DNA from: Streptomyces sp. HUAS CB01
GTDB lineage: Bacteria; Actinomycetota; Actinomycetes; Streptomycetales; Streptomycetaceae
NCBI RefSeq assembly: GCF_030406905.1
Contig: NZ_CP129137.1
Span: 7,843,501-7,907,500, forward strand
DNA length: 64,000 bases
Direction: 5' to 3'
Shown here: in pieces, positions 16,617 through 26,061 of the stretch
How the letters are laid out: the number at the start of each line of letters is the position of its first letter
Position numbering within the stretch: the stretch's first letter is position 1
Notes under the pieces: generated by a model
Database searches by the model: none
Seen by the model: only the letters and a program-made list of their open reading frames with translations
What the model was told of the DNA's origin: nothing
Made by a program: the position numbers and the translations under genes

Positions 16617-18506
16617 TCAGCCGACGTGGACGCGGGGCCGGTGCGCCCGGTTGGGTTCAGCCTCGCGGAGTACCTCGCGGGTCACGGGGGCGACCTCGCC
16701 CTGGCCGAAGAGGAAGAAGCGGAGAAAGTTGGTGAAGGGGTTGCCCTCGGACCATTCGAAGTAGATGTGGGGGCGCTGACCGGTGGTGTCGCGTACGTGC
16801 AGGAGGAAGGCGGCCAGGGCGTTGGGGATGGAGGAGCTTTCCAGGGTCAGGACGCGGTAGCGGCCGTGCAGTACCTCGCCGCGTACGGCCAGATGCGCCT
16901 CGAACTCCGAGGGGTCGACGACGGTGACCTCGACGAAGACGAGGTCGTCCTCGGGCGGGATGTCGTTGTCGGCGCGGATCTGGTGCATCTTGTTGCGGTA
17001 TTCGGCGATGTCGCGCGAGTCGGGCTCGTTGGCGATGAAGCGCGCGGTCCGATGGGAGACGTCGCGGACGAATCGTTCGGCCATGGAGTCCAGCGTCACG
17101 CCGGTGACGCGTAGCTCGAAGGCGCGGGCGAGCCGGGACGCGAGGGACAGCAGGATGATGCCGGCGATGAAGCAGGCGCCGATCTTCACGCCGTCGGGGC
17201 GTTCGATGATGTTGAGGGCGGTGGTGTAGAGGAAGACCGCCGAGATGACGGCGAAGGCGATGGTCCAGTTGCGCTGCCCGGCGCGGTGGGCAGCGATGGT
17301 CACCGCGATCGCCGCGGAGCAGATCAGGACGAGGACGCCGGTTGCGTAGGCGCCGCCCTGGGCGTCGACGTCGGCGTCGAAGATCCAGGTGACGAGGAAC
17401 GCCACGAGGATGAAGACGATCACCATGGGCCGTACGGCGCGCGCCCAGTGCGGGGCCATTCCGTAGCGTGGGAGGTACTGGGGCATCAGGTTGAGCAGCC
17501 CGGCCATGGCGGAGGCGCCGGCGAACCAGAGGATGGCGATGGTGGCGACGTCGTAGACCGTGCCGAAGACGCTGCCGAGGTAGTTGTGCGCCAGGTAGGC
17601 GAGGGCGCGTCCGTTGGCCTGGCCGCCCGGCTCGAACTCCTGGTGCGGGATGAGCAGGGTGGTGATGAAGCTGGTGGCGATCAGGAAGACGCTCATGATG
17701 AGCGCAGCGGTGGTCAGCAGCTTCTTCGTGCCCCGGATGCGTCCCGCGGGCTTCTTCTCCGTATCGCCGGGTTCGCCCGCGACGTGCGGCATGACCGCGA
17801 CACCGGTCTCGAACCCGGACAGGCCCAGCGCGAGCTTGGGGAAGACGATCAGTGCCACGCCGATCATCGCGAGAACGTTTCCGTGCTGGGTGGTCAGGGC
17901 GGTGGTCCAGTCGGTGACGACATGGGACTCGGTGGCGAGGTGCCAGAGACCCACCACCACGATGACCGCGTTGAGGGCCAGGTAGACGCCGACCAGGGCG
18001 ACGGCGACGCCGATGGCCTCCAGGAAGCCCTTGAGGAACACGGCTCCGAGGAGGGCGATGAGCAGCAGGGTGACGAGCATCTGCTGGTCGTGCAGAAAGC
18101 CGGGTACGTGCGGGTTCTCGATCAGGTGGATGGAGGAGTCCGCCGCGGAGAGGGTGATGGTGATGAGAAAGTCGGTGGCGGCGAAGCCGAGCAGGGTCAG
18201 GACGAACAGTTTGCCCTTCCAGAACGACAGCAGCCGCTCCAGCATGGCGATGGAGCCCTGCCCGTGCGGGCTCTCCTCGGCCACCCGCCGGTAGACCGGC
18301 AAGGCGCCCGCCAGGGTGACGATCACCAGGACGATGGTGGCGATCGGTGACAGCAGCCCCGCCGCGAGCGCGGCGATGCCCGGCTGGTAGCCCAGGGTGG
18401 AGAAGTAGTCGACGCCGGTCAGGCACATGACCCGCCACCACCGCTGCCCCTTGTGCTCGTGCGCGGTCGCCGGCTCGGCGGGCGCCCCCTTCTGATGCTT
18501 GGCCAT
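16617..18506 (-). CDS. APC superfamily permease
   Basis: A 629-residue inner-membrane transporter with about twelve membrane helices in the first 490 residues and a soluble C-terminal domain of about 130 residues. The first helix region reads [19 protein letters not shown], and a conserved loop follows ([20 protein letters not shown]). The family carries amino acids or, in the KUP/KimA branch, potassium by proton symport. The C-terminal domain ([32 protein letters not shown]) resembles the regulatory tails of potassium-linked members. ATG 18506 has GGAGGGGC upstream. The K+ genes nearby suggest a cation role, but sequence alone does not prove it. Confidence 0.8.
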   Translation of the reverse strand: MAKHQKGAPAEPATAHEHKGQRWWRVMCLTGVDYFSTLGYQPGIAALAAGLLSPIATIVLVIVTLAGALPVYRRVAEESPHGQGSIAMLERLLSFWKGKLFVLTLLGFAATDFLITITLSAADSSIHLIENPHVPGFLHDQQMLVTLLLIALLGAVFLKGFLEAIGVAVALVGVYLALNAVIVVVGLWHLATESHVVTDWTTALTTQHGNVLAMIGVALIVFPKLALGLSGFETGVAVMPHVAGEPGDTEKKPAGRIRGTKKLLTTAALIMSVFLIATSFITTLLIPHQEFEPGGQANGRALAYLAHNYLGSVFGTVYDVATIAILWFAGASAMAGLLNLMPQYLPRYGMAPHWARAVRPMVIVFILVAFLVTWIFDADVDAQGGAYATGVLVLICSAAIAVTIAAHRAGQRNWTIAFAVISAVFLYTTALNIIERPDGVKIGACFIAGIILLSLASRLARAFELRVTGVTLDSMAERFVRDVSHRTARFIANEPDSRDIAEYRNKMHQIRADNDIPPEDDLVFVEVTVVDPSEFEAHLAVRGEVLHGRYRVLTLESSSIPNALAAFLLHVRDTTGQRPHIYFEWSEGNPFTNFLRFFLFGQGEVAPVTREVLREAEPNRAHRPRVHVG

Positions 18507-19014
18507 GTCAGAAAGCCCCTCCAACATCCACGCGCGAAAGCGGCCCGAGCGGGTGGGGAGGGGCGTGCCCATCGGTACTCCTGACCTACGACGACAATCC
18601 ATTCCGGCCATCGCGGGAAGACGGCCCGATCAGCGTAGGCAGGACTTCCCCCCGACCTGTGCGAGCAGACGAGCCCGACAGTGCGGGCGCGAGCCTTCGG
18701 CGGGTCATGTGGCAGGGGGCTGACGGTGGGGAGAAGTGGCCGTAAAACCGCATCAGAGCTGGGCGAAACGCACCCTTGAGGCTGTCGGTGAGTGCCGCAT
18801 GCGTGGCTGAGCAGGCACGCACATTCCGCTGGCCAGAAGGGTGTCAAGAAGTCGTTAGGATTACCTGGAGGGTCGCACATATGGCGCAATTGCGGCGGCA
18901 CTTGTAGGGGCCTGTCGCGATGAGTTGCTCGACGAGGGAACCGTGCGCGCCGGGTCCCTCTTCCTACGTGCGCGTATGGACATGGCGCCCCGTCATCCCT
19001 TCGGACGGGGGTCT
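18507..19014. other. Upstream region of the permease, no gene seen
   Basis: About 500 bases without a supported gene. I looked for a c-di-AMP (ydaO-type) riboswitch, which precedes some potassium transporter genes, and saw no match to its conserved segments. A single CGTCAG half-site occurs on the minus strand at about 18720, without the second 11-bp repeat seen at the other K+ genes. Confidence 0.4.
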
Positions 19015-19019
19015 GGCGG

Positions 19020-19078
19020 AGCGGGTGTCGGCGAGCTTGTTGAGACGCTTCACCATTGCCGTCAGCGTCTCGTCATGG
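19020..19078 (-). pseudogene. Relic of an SDR C-terminus
   Basis: The minus strand encodes MVKRLNKLADT, which matches the C-terminal TVKRLNKLADV of the intact short-chain dehydrogenase ending at 26062, including shared nucleotides around GGCGAGCTTGTTGAG. Nothing else of the gene remains. It is probably the scar of a duplicated or recombined copy. Confidence 0.5.
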
Positions 19079-19256
19079 CATGCCGGGACCACGGAAGACG
19101 GAGGATGGCGTCGGCGTCGCGCCCCGGACGTCTCCCCGCCCGGGCGCTCTCCTTGCTCATTTCGAGGGATCTCATCGAGAACGTCGTCGACTGACCGGAT
19201 CCGGGACGGCCTGTGCCGGGGGACCAGGCCAGTGACCTGGCCCCCCCCGGAGAGGG

Positions 19257-19837
19257 TCAGCCGATGTTCGGGATAGGCAGCGACAGGTGGTACGCGTACT
19301 CCTCGCCGCCGCGCAGGAAGGTGAACCGGACGAGGAGCGTACGAGCGGCGGCGGGAAGCCCGGGCTGTCCCGAGATCTCGCCCTCGGTCCGTGTGCCGTC
19401 GTGTTGCGGCGGTGTGGGGCCCGCAGGGCGGGTTGATGGCCTTGCCGTTGACGTATGCGTACGGCATCGACACCGTGACCGTCGGGCCGAGGTCGGTGCG
19501 GGCAGTGGGGGACAGCTTGAAGCCCCAGGCCAGCGTGCCGCCGGTGGCGCGCTGGAAGGGTGGACACGGCATGAGTCCAGGCACCGGTGCACAGCTTGTT
19601 CACGGGCGTACGGGCGTGGACGTCTTCGGTGTGCTGCCGGGCGAGCTCCTCCACGGTGGCGTCGTCCTTGGGCTGTGCCTCGACGAGGAACCCGCCGCCG
19701 TTGTCCGTCGGCCCACCGTCGGCCGCGGAGGCCGGGGTGGCGCCGGTGACGAGCAGCCGCAGCGGTCGGCCCGGACCGGGTGAGTCCCGGCACGGTTGCC
19801 GGGGCCGGTTGACGTCGCACCTGCAGGCGCGCGTCAT
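19257..19837 (-). pseudogene. Secreted protein broken by frameshifts
   Basis: An ATG at 19837 overlaps the stop of the upstream gene as ATGA. The first frame gives a basic start, a short hydrophobic stretch (PLRLLVTGATPASAA) and GGGFLVEAQPKDDATVEELA, TPVNKLCTGAWTHAV. The text then moves to a second frame (GGTLAWGFKLSPTARTDLGP, TVTVSMPYAYVNGKAINPPC) and to a third (LLVRFTFLRGGEEYAYHLSL, PIPNIG stop). Together they describe an exported beta-rich protein of about 190 residues with a Cys pair, of unknown family. Two shifts in 300 bases indicate a decayed gene or poor local sequence. Confidence 0.55.
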
Positions 19838-20394
19838 TGCTCCAGGCCGGAGATCCTGAACACGGACTGGGCGGTCTCGCCGTCGATCGTCCGTGAGAGC
19901 TGGCGCAACGCCGTGGCGCCGCACAGCAGCGTGCCTCGGCCCAGGGACGTTCGGGCGCCGGCGTCCAGCAGACGCCACAGCTGCGGATTGGCGACGAGTA
20001 CCTGCGGGTCCACCTCGACCCGTCCGCCCTCGATGTCGCGCAGGACCACCCGTCGCGCGACACCGTCGGACCAGCGCACAGCGATCAGCAGGTCCGTGAG
20101 CACCCTCCGCTCGCGCCACAACCCCCGCGTGGCCAGCCAGCCCGCCCCGGCGGTCACCCGCGGCGGCAGGAGCACCACGAACATCAGGATCGCGAGTCCC
20201 GTCCACACGGCGGCGCGCGACGGGGTGAGACTGCCCGAGCCTCCGTCGAGCAGCAGCAGCAGCGCGAGCAGCAGTGCGGCGCAGCGGACCGCGGCCCGTC
20301 GCTCACCGGCCCAGCCATGGTCGTAGGAGGCTCCGGACGGCTCCGGAGGTTCGGTGCCGCCACCAGCTGCAGATCGTGAGGTACGCCGTCCCAT
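19834..20394 (-). CDS. Hypothetical two-helix membrane protein
   Basis: A 186-residue protein with a short hydrophilic N-terminus, two close membrane helices (AVRCAALLLALLLLLDGG and AAVWTGLAILMFVVLLPPRV), and a cytoplasmic domain of about 110 residues with a regular beta pattern (LTDLLIAVRWSDGVARRVVL, GRVEVDPQVLVANPQLWRLL). ATG 20394 is the only start near the first helix; the frame extends to 20571 through the shared promoter region. It is divergent from the KimA-like gene and translationally coupled to the broken secreted-protein gene downstream. Function unknown. Confidence 0.7.
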   Translation of the reverse strand: MGRRTSRSAAGGGTEPPEPSGASYDHGWAGERRAAVRCAALLLALLLLLDGGSGSLTPSRAAVWTGLAILMFVVLLPPRVTAGAGWLATRGLWRERRVLTDLLIAVRWSDGVARRVVLRDIEGGRVEVDPQVLVANPQLWRLLDAGARTSLGRGTLLCGATALRQLSRTIDGETAQSVFRISGLEQ

Positions 20395-20490
20395 GCGGCC
20401 GACGCTAGAAGGGACGGCGCCCGGGCCGCTGGTGTGCTGACGAACCGCTGATGCGGCTGGAGCAAACCTTGATGCTCTGCTGACGGCCCT

Positions 20491-20512
20491 CGTCAGGAAT
20501 GCGTGAAGAGCG
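20491..20512 (+). promoter_or_regulatory. Candidate KdpE box before the KimA-like gene
   Basis: CGTCAGGAATG and CGTGAAGAGCG are two adjacent 11-bp units, 92 bases before the KimA-like start codon. The 11-bp direct-repeat form is that of OmpR/PhoB-family sites, and related units occur at 27144, 29602, 29650 and 30852. Confidence 0.55.
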
Positions 20513-20603
20513 TGCCCTTCCGTGCCAAGGATGCGCCAGGAGCGGGCGCTCACGTCCGGCGCCGGGCACACCCTGAGCGGACCTGAACAGAAGGAGTACG
20601 TGC

Positions 20604-22454
20604 ATGTCCGCAGTGACCACCGAGGTTCTCCCCGCCGAAGGCGCCGAGGAACCCCCTGATACCGGTGCGCGCCACAAGCTGACCGCCGTCACCGGTCTCG
20701 CCGCGCTCTCGCTCGACGCGATGGCGTCGGTGGCGTACGGACCGGAGGCGATCGTCCTGGTCCTGGCCGCGGCGGGCGGCTACGGGCTCGGGTTCACCCT
20801 CCCGGTCACCCTCGCCATCGCCGGTCTTCTCGCGGTGCTCGTCGCCTCGTACCGGCAGGTCATCGCCGCCTTCCCGGACGGCGGCGGCTCGTACGCGGTC
20901 GCCAAGACGCACCTGGGCAGGCGCACCGGCCTGGTTGCGGCCGCTTCGCTGGTCCTGGACTACGTCCTGAACGTCGCGGTGGCGGTCACCGCCGGAGTCG
21001 CCGCGCTCACCTCGGCCTTCCCCGAGCTCTACGACGACCGGCTCTGGCTCTGTCTCGCGGTCCTCGTCCTCATCACCACCGTCAACATGCGCGGCATCGT
21101 GGACTCTGCGCGGGCCTTCATCGTGCCGACCGTGATCTTCATCGTCTCCATCCTGGGTCTGATCGCCGTCGGACTGTTCCGCGACGCCCCCGTCTCCACC
21201 GAGACGGCTGCGGGCCACGCGTCCGTTCTCGCCGACAACGCGACCACCGTCGGAGCACTCCTCCTCCTGAAGGCGTTCGCGTCCGGCTGCTCCGCCCTCA
21301 CCGGCGTCGAGGCCATCGCCAACGCCGTGCCGTCCTTCCGCGCCCCGGCGGTGCGTCGCGCCCAGCGCGCCGAAGTCGCGCTCGGCGCGCTCCTCGGCGT
21401 GATGCTGATCGGCCTGTCCGTGCTCATCTCCCGCTTCGGCCTCCAGCCGGTCGAGGGCGTCACCGTCCTCGCCCAACTCGCTGACGCGTCCGTCGGACAC
21501 AACTGGGCCTTCTACGTCGTCCAGTTCGCGACCATGGCGCTGCTGGCACTCTCCGCCAACACGTCCTTCGGCGGACTGCCCGTGCTCCTGAAGCTGCTCT
21601 CCCGCGACAACTACCTGCCGCACGTCTTCGGGCTGAAGGCCGACCGGCAGGTCCACCGCCATGGAGTGCTCGCCCTCGCCGGTGTCTCCGCCGCGCTGAT
21701 CGTCTTCTCCGGCGGCGACACCAACACCCTCGTGCCCCTGTTCGCCATCGGCGTCTTCGTCGGCTTCACCATCGCCCAGACCGGCATGGTCCTGCACTGG
21801 CGGAGGACCCGTGGCCCGCACTGGGCGGGCAAGGCCCTGCTGAACGGGCTCGGCGCCCTCCTCACTGGCGTGAGCGCCCTCGTCGTCACGGCAACCAAAT
21901 TCCACGACGGCGCCTGGCTGATCGTCGTCGCGCTGCCGCTGCTCGTCGCCGCGTTCGACCTGGTCCACCGTGCGTACGGGAAGCTCGGCGAGCGACTCGG
22001 GGTCGGGCGCATTCCCGAGCCACCGCGCCGGGAGCGGTCCCTGGTCGTGGTTCCCGTGTCCTCGTTGACCCGGTTGACGAGTGAGGCGCTCACCGCCGCG
22101 GTATCGCTCGGCGACGAGGTCCGCGCGGTCACCGTCTGCCATACGGACGTGGAGGACCACGCCGCCGCGGACGCGCTGGAGCGCGACTGGGCGTTGTGGA
22201 ACCCGGGCGTGGAGCTGGTCCGCGTGTCGTCGGAGCGCCGCTCTCTGGGCCGTCCCATCGCCGCGTACGTACGCGGGCTGGTGGCGGAGGAGCCCGGTGC
22301 GCGGGTCACGGTGTTGATCCCCGAGGTGGAGCCGGCGCATGTGTGGCAACGGCTACTGCAGAACCAGCGGGGCGCGGTCGTGGCTCACGCCGTTCGGCGC
22401 GACACGGACGCGGTGATCTGCCGGCTGCGCTTCCGGCTGTCCGACCTGTCCTGA
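20604..22454 (+). CDS. KimA-like APC-superfamily potassium importer
   Basis: A 616-residue membrane protein with twelve predicted helices followed by a cytoplasmic domain of about 150 residues. The first helix carries the KimA-type signature AALSLDAMASVAYGPEAIVL, and the loop before helix 3 reads FPDGGGSYAVAKTHLG. KimA of Bacillus subtilis is a high-affinity proton/potassium symporter closed by c-di-AMP through its cytoplasmic domain. The C-terminal part here (SLVVVPVSSLTRLTSEALTA, VTVLIPEVEP) is in the same place. ATG 20604 has AAGGAG upstream. It converges on kdpD with an 18-bp gap, and a candidate KdpE box precedes it; a K+ role is therefore well supported by context. Confidence 0.82.
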   Translation: MSAVTTEVLPAEGAEEPPDTGARHKLTAVTGLAALSLDAMASVAYGPEAIVLVLAAAGGYGLGFTLPVTLAIAGLLAVLVASYRQVIAAFPDGGGSYAVAKTHLGRRTGLVAAASLVLDYVLNVAVAVTAGVAALTSAFPELYDDRLWLCLAVLVLITTVNMRGIVDSARAFIVPTVIFIVSILGLIAVGLFRDAPVSTETAAGHASVLADNATTVGALLLLKAFASGCSALTGVEAIANAVPSFRAPAVRRAQRAEVALGALLGVMLIGLSVLISRFGLQPVEGVTVLAQLADASVGHNWAFYVVQFATMALLALSANTSFGGLPVLLKLLSRDNYLPHVFGLKADRQVHRHGVLALAGVSAALIVFSGGDTNTLVPLFAIGVFVGFTIAQTGMVLHWRRTRGPHWAGKALLNGLGALLTGVSALVVTATKFHDGAWLIVVALPLLVAAFDLVHRAYGKLGERLGVGRIPEPPRRERSLVVVPVSSLTRLTSEALTAAVSLGDEVRAVTVCHTDVEDHAAADALERDWALWNPGVELVRVSSERRSLGRPIAAYVRGLVAEEPGARVTVLIPEVEPAHVWQRLLQNQRGAVVAHAVRRDTDAVICRLRFRLSDLS

Positions 22455-22472
22455 CCGTCCAAGCGGGCGTTG

Positions 22473-25034
22473 TCAGTTCGTGCGGGCAGTCGCGGCCGTC
22501 GTCAGCCCCGGCGGTTCGGGCTGGACCGGTGCACGGGCGCCCGCCCGCCCGAGGGCGATGACCATGGTCAGTCCGCCGCCGGGGGTGTCCTCGGCGGTGA
22601 CGGTGCCGCCCATGGCCTCGACGAAGCCCCGGGCGACGGCGAGGCCGAGGCCGACCCCGGTGCCGCGCGGGGCGTCGCCGTGGCGCTGGAAGGGTTCGAA
22701 CACGGCCTCCTTCGCCTCGTCGGGGATGCCGGGTCCGCGGTCCACCACGCGCAGCTCGACCCGGTCACCGAGCGTGCTGGCGGACACCACGACAGGGGTC
22801 GCGTCCGGGCTGTACCTGACGGCGTTCTCCACGATGTTGGCGACGGCCCGTTCCAGGAGTCCGCGGTCGACGGAGACCAACGGCAGGGTCTCGGGGATGT
22901 CCAGCTCGACGCTGCCGTCCGGCACGCCCGCGAGAGCCATGGGGACGACCTCGTCGAGGCCGGTTTCGCGGATGAGCGGAGTGACGGTGCCGGTCTGGAG
23001 GCGGGACATGTCCAGGAGGTTGCCGACGAGGTGGTCGAGCCGGTCCGTGCCTTCCTCGATGCCCTCGAGGAGTTCGGCCCGGTCCTCGTCGGACCATTCG
23101 ATGTCGTCCGAGCGGAGTGAGGTGACGGCGGCCTTGATGGCGGCGAGAGGGGTGCGCAGGTCGTGGCTGACGGCGGCCAGCAGGGACGTACGGATGTTGT
23201 TGGCCTCGGCGAGCCTGCGTGCCTGTTCGGCTTCGTCGACGAGACGCCGGCGGTCGAGGGCGACGGCGGCCTGAGCGGCGAAGGCGCCGAGTAGCCGGCG
23301 GTCCTCCGCGGGCAGGGGACGGCCGGAGAGTGCCAGCGCCAGGCGATCGCTGATGGGCATGTCGACGTCCGAATCCTCGGGACGGTGCACCGGGGCGGGC
23401 CCGACGCTGCCCGCGCAGGTCCACGGCTCGACCTCGCTCACGCGCTCCAGCAGGGCCACGGACTCCATGGCGAAGGTCTCCCGGACCCGTTCCAGCAGGG
23501 CGTGCAGAGCGGTTTCTCCGCGCAATACGCTTCCGGCCAGCAGGGAGAGGGTTTCCGATTCCGCACGGAGCCGGGCCGCCTGCTGTGTGCGGCGGGCGGC
23601 CAGGCCGACGACCGACGCCACGGACAGGGCGACGGCGAAGAAGACCGCGATCGCCACGATGTTCTCCGGGTCGGCGATGGTCCAGGTGTGGATCGGCGGG
23701 GTGAAGTAGTAGTTCAGCAGCAGCGAGCCCGCGGTCGCCGAGGCGAGGGCGGGCAGCAGTCCGCCGAGGAGCGCCGCGGTCACGGTCAGTGACAGGAACA
23801 GCAGCATGTCGTTGGCCAGTCCGGGCCCGGTGTCCAGGCTGGTCAGCAGCCAGGTGAGAAGGAGCGGGCCGGCCACACCGACGAGCCAGCCGGCGATGGT
23901 GCGGGAACGGCCCAGCCGCGCGCCTCGCACGGTCGGCAGGCCGCGCCCCCGCCCGGCCTCGGCGTGGGTGACGATGTGGACGTCGAGGTCGGGCCCGGAC
24001 TCGCGGGCGACGGTGGCGCTGACGCCGGGGCCGAAGACGTACTGCCAGGCGCGCCGGCGGCTCACGCCGAGGACGATCTGGGTGGCGTTCACGCCGCGCG
24101 CGAAGTCGAGCAGCGCGGAGGGGATGTCGTCGCCGATGACGTGGTGGAAGGTGCCGCCGACATCCTCGACGAGCGTTCGCTGGAGAGCCAGCTCTTTCGG
24201 GGATGCGGAGGTCAGGCCGTCGCTGCGGGCGATGTAGACGGCGAGGACCTCGCCTCCGGCGCCCTTCTCAGCGAGCCGTGCGGCGCGGCGGATCAGGGTG
24301 CGCCCCTCCGACCCGCCGGTGAGTCCCACGACGATGCGCTCGCGGGCCTGCCAGGTGGCGCGAATGCCGTGCTCACCTCGGTACTGCTGGAGGTACTCGT
24401 CGACCCGGTCGGCGACCCAGAGCAGCGCCAGCTCACGCAGCGCGGTGAGGTTGCCGGGCCGGAAGTAGTTGGACAGGGCCGCGTCGACCTTGTCCGCCTG
24501 GTAGATGTTGCCGTGGGCCATGCGTCGGCGCAGCGCCTGCGGGGACATGTCGACCAGCTCGATCTGGTCGGCCCGGCGCACGGCCTCGTCGGGAACGGTC
24601 TCCCGCTGCCGAACCCCGGTGATCGACTCGACGACATCACCCAGCGACTCCAGGTGCTGGATGTTGACCGTCGAGATCACGTCGATGCCCGCGGCGAGCA
24701 GCTCCTCGACGTCCTGCCAGCGCTTGGTGTTGCGCGAGCCCGGCACGTTCGTGTGGGCCAGTTCGTCCACCAGGGCGACTTCGGGCGCGCGCGCGAGCAC
24801 CGCGTCGACGTCCATCTCGGTGAAGACAGCCCCTCGGTAGTCGATCGTGCGCCGCGGGATCTGCTCCAGCCCGTGCAGCATCACCTCGGTGCGCGGCCGG
24901 TCGTGGTGCTCGACGAAACCGACGACACAGTCCGTGCCGCGCTCGACGCGGCGGTGCGCCTCGGAGAGCATGTCGTACGTTTTGCCGACGCCCGGTGCCG
25001 CACCGAGATAGATCCGTAGTTTGCCGCGACCCAT
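22473..25034 (-). CDS. kdpD: KdpD potassium sensor histidine kinase
   Basis: An 853-residue membrane sensor kinase. The order is the KdpD N-domain with Walker A (GAAPGVGKTYDML) and Walker B (VALVDELAHTN), a universal-stress-protein fold (about residues 245-365), four closely spaced membrane helices near 400-495, a GAF-like region, and the kinase core. The core has the phospho-His box (LAAVSHDLRTPLAAIK, about residue 623), N box NIVENAVRYS, DRGPGIPDE and GTGVGLGLAVARG. ATG 25034 is taken, with GGAG nine bases upstream; ATG 25049 is five codons longer. It senses low K+ or turgor and phosphorylates KdpE. No intact kdpE lies beside it, which is unusual. Confidence 0.95.
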   Translation of the reverse strand: MGRGKLRIYLGAAPGVGKTYDMLSEAHRRVERGTDCVVGFVEHHDRPRTEVMLHGLEQIPRRTIDYRGAVFTEMDVDAVLARAPEVALVDELAHTNVPGSRNTKRWQDVEELLAAGIDVISTVNIQHLESLGDVVESITGVRQRETVPDEAVRRADQIELVDMSPQALRRRMAHGNIYQADKVDAALSNYFRPGNLTALRELALLWVADRVDEYLQQYRGEHGIRATWQARERIVVGLTGGSEGRTLIRRAARLAEKGAGGEVLAVYIARSDGLTSASPKELALQRTLVEDVGGTFHHVIGDDIPSALLDFARGVNATQIVLGVSRRRAWQYVFGPGVSATVARESGPDLDVHIVTHAEAGRGRGLPTVRGARLGRSRTIAGWLVGVAGPLLLTWLLTSLDTGPGLANDMLLFLSLTVTAALLGGLLPALASATAGSLLLNYYFTPPIHTWTIADPENIVAIAVFFAVALSVASVVGLAARRTQQAARLRAESETLSLLAGSVLRGETALHALLERVRETFAMESVALLERVSEVEPWTCAGSVGPAPVHRPEDSDVDMPISDRLALALSGRPLPAEDRRLLGAFAAQAAVALDRRRLVDEAEQARRLAEANNIRTSLLAAVSHDLRTPLAAIKAAVTSLRSDDIEWSDEDRAELLEGIEEGTDRLDHLVGNLLDMSRLQTGTVTPLIRETGLDEVVPMALAGVPDGSVELDIPETLPLVSVDRGLLERAVANIVENAVRYSPDATPVVVSASTLGDRVELRVVDRGPGIPDEAKEAVFEPFQRHGDAPRGTGVGLGLAVARGFVEAMGGTVTAEDTPGGGLTMVIALGRAGARAPVQPEPPGLTTAATARTN

Positions 25035-25112
25035 GATGTCGATCTCCATGGCAGAGACAGCGGAGGTGTGAATCCCACCTCCAGTCTGCGCCTCGGCCGG
25101 GCGATCGAAGGA

Positions 25113-25892
25113 TCAGGCAGCGGTCCGTCGCGTGTCCTGTGCACTGGGCCGCCCTGCGGCGTAGTGGACGTATTCGCGCTCCAGTCGGAAGCCCGCGGTC
25201 CAGGCCAGCAGCCTGCTCGGGCGGTTGTCGCGCGAGCAGGTCCAGCTGGCGCGGTGGCCGCGCTCGGCGATGTCCGCGCAGAGGGCGGTGACGCAGGCGA
25301 GGGCGAGATGCCGACGGCGGTGCCCCGGGGCGGTGACGCAGGCGATGTCCTCGAAGGCGCTGCCGAGGAAGAAGGTGCAGGCCACGGCGAGGATGTCCTG
25401 TCGGTGGAAGGCGGCCCAGCCGAGACCGGAGGAGGCGAGGCCGAGCGGTCCGTCCCACGTCCCGTGGATCCACGCGGTGTCCGAGGGCAGCGAGGCGAGT
25501 GCCGGGGCGTCCTCGGGAGCCAGGCGCCGCACGCGCACTCCCCGCGGCAGGCGCGCGGCGGTGGCGGGCTCGCGATGTACGTACAGCATGCGTTCCCACG
25601 GCAGGACCCGGTCGAAGGCGGCCCCGAGGACCGGCAGAAAGCGGCCAGGGGTTTCGATGTAGTGCCCGGAAAGCGGGGCGAGGCACTCGGGCGTGAGGGC
25701 CCGCGGGTCGCCGCGCAGCAGCGCATGGTCGGCGCAGCTGACGGCGACGGCGCGCGGGCTGCTGGCCCGGTCGGCCCACCAGGCGCCGGTGCCGGTGGCC
25801 AGGACGTGTTCGGGAATGACGGCCGGGCCGGCTGCTCCGGCCGGGAACCACCTCGAAAGGGACGGCAGCTGGTGGTTCGGAAGCGGGATCAC
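25113..25892 (-). CDS. GNAT family N-acetyltransferase
   Basis: A 259-residue acetyltransferase of the GNAT_2 type, with a poorly conserved N-terminal half and a C-terminal catalytic fold (VRRLAPEDAPALASLP, ILAVACTFFLGSAFEDIACV, then the CoA-binding turn APGHRRRHLALACV). The end is typical (CSRDNRPSRLLAWTAGFRLE). GTG 25892 follows GGAGGGAGACC. The acceptor substrate is unknown. It lies between kdpD and the SDR operon terminator, transcribed alone. Confidence 0.83.
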   Translation of the reverse strand: MIPLPNHQLPSLSRWFPAGAAGPAVIPEHVLATGTGAWWADRASSPRAVAVSCADHALLRGDPRALTPECLAPLSGHYIETPGRFLPVLGAAFDRVLPWERMLYVHREPATAARLPRGVRVRRLAPEDAPALASLPSDTAWIHGTWDGPLGLASSGLGWAAFHRQDILAVACTFFLGSAFEDIACVTAPGHRRRHLALACVTALCADIAERGHRASWTCSRDNRPSRLLAWTAGFRLEREYVHYAAGRPSAQDTRRTAA

Positions 25893-25927
25893 GGTCTCCC
25901 TCCGGATCGGATCGGGGCTGGGTCGGT

Positions 25928-25960
25928 GCGGGGGCGGGCCTGGTGGAGGGCCGCCCCCGC
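25928..25960 (-). terminator. GC-rich hairpin ending the SDR operon
   Basis: The arms GCGGGGGCGGGCC (25928-25940) and GGGCCGCCCCCGC (25948-25960) pair at 12 of 13 positions with a 7-nt loop. The hairpin begins seven bases past the stop of the 25-residue basic protein gene. Confidence 0.65.
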
Positions 25961-25966
25961 GGGGGT

Positions 25967-26044
25967 TCAGCGCTGGCCGGCCTTGCGGCCGTGGTTCGCC
26001 TTCTTCTTGCGGCGGGCCTTCTTCTTGCGTGCGCGCTTCGACAT
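25967..26044 (-). CDS. 25-residue Lys/Arg-rich small protein
   Basis: The frame encodes MSKRARKKKARRKKKANHGR plus five more residues, more than half of them basic. Very similar tiny proteins are annotated as hypothetical in many Streptomyces genomes, so this is probably a real gene rather than chance. It starts 17 bases after the SDR stop codon and has no clear Shine-Dalgarno sequence, suggesting translation by reinitiation. Its charge suggests nucleic acid or ribosome binding; function is unknown. Confidence 0.65.
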   Translation of the reverse strand: MSKRARKKKARRKKKANHGRKAGQR

Positions 26045-26061
26045 GGAGGTGCAGATTCCCT

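Noticed and set aside
16617-18350. Long plus-strand frame (17286-18350) opposite the permease gene
   Set aside because: Composition is Asp/Gly/Glu-rich as expected for the antisense of membrane helices; the minus-strand gene has clear family features.
18507-18900. Possible c-di-AMP (ydaO) riboswitch before the permease or the K+ transporters
   Set aside because: I looked for the conserved segments upstream of the permease, KimA-like and kdp genes and did not see them on either strand.
20550-22349. 599-codon minus-strand frame opposite the KimA-like gene
   Set aside because: It is the low-complexity Gly/Asp/Glu/Arg shadow of a GC-rich membrane protein gene, with no start signal.
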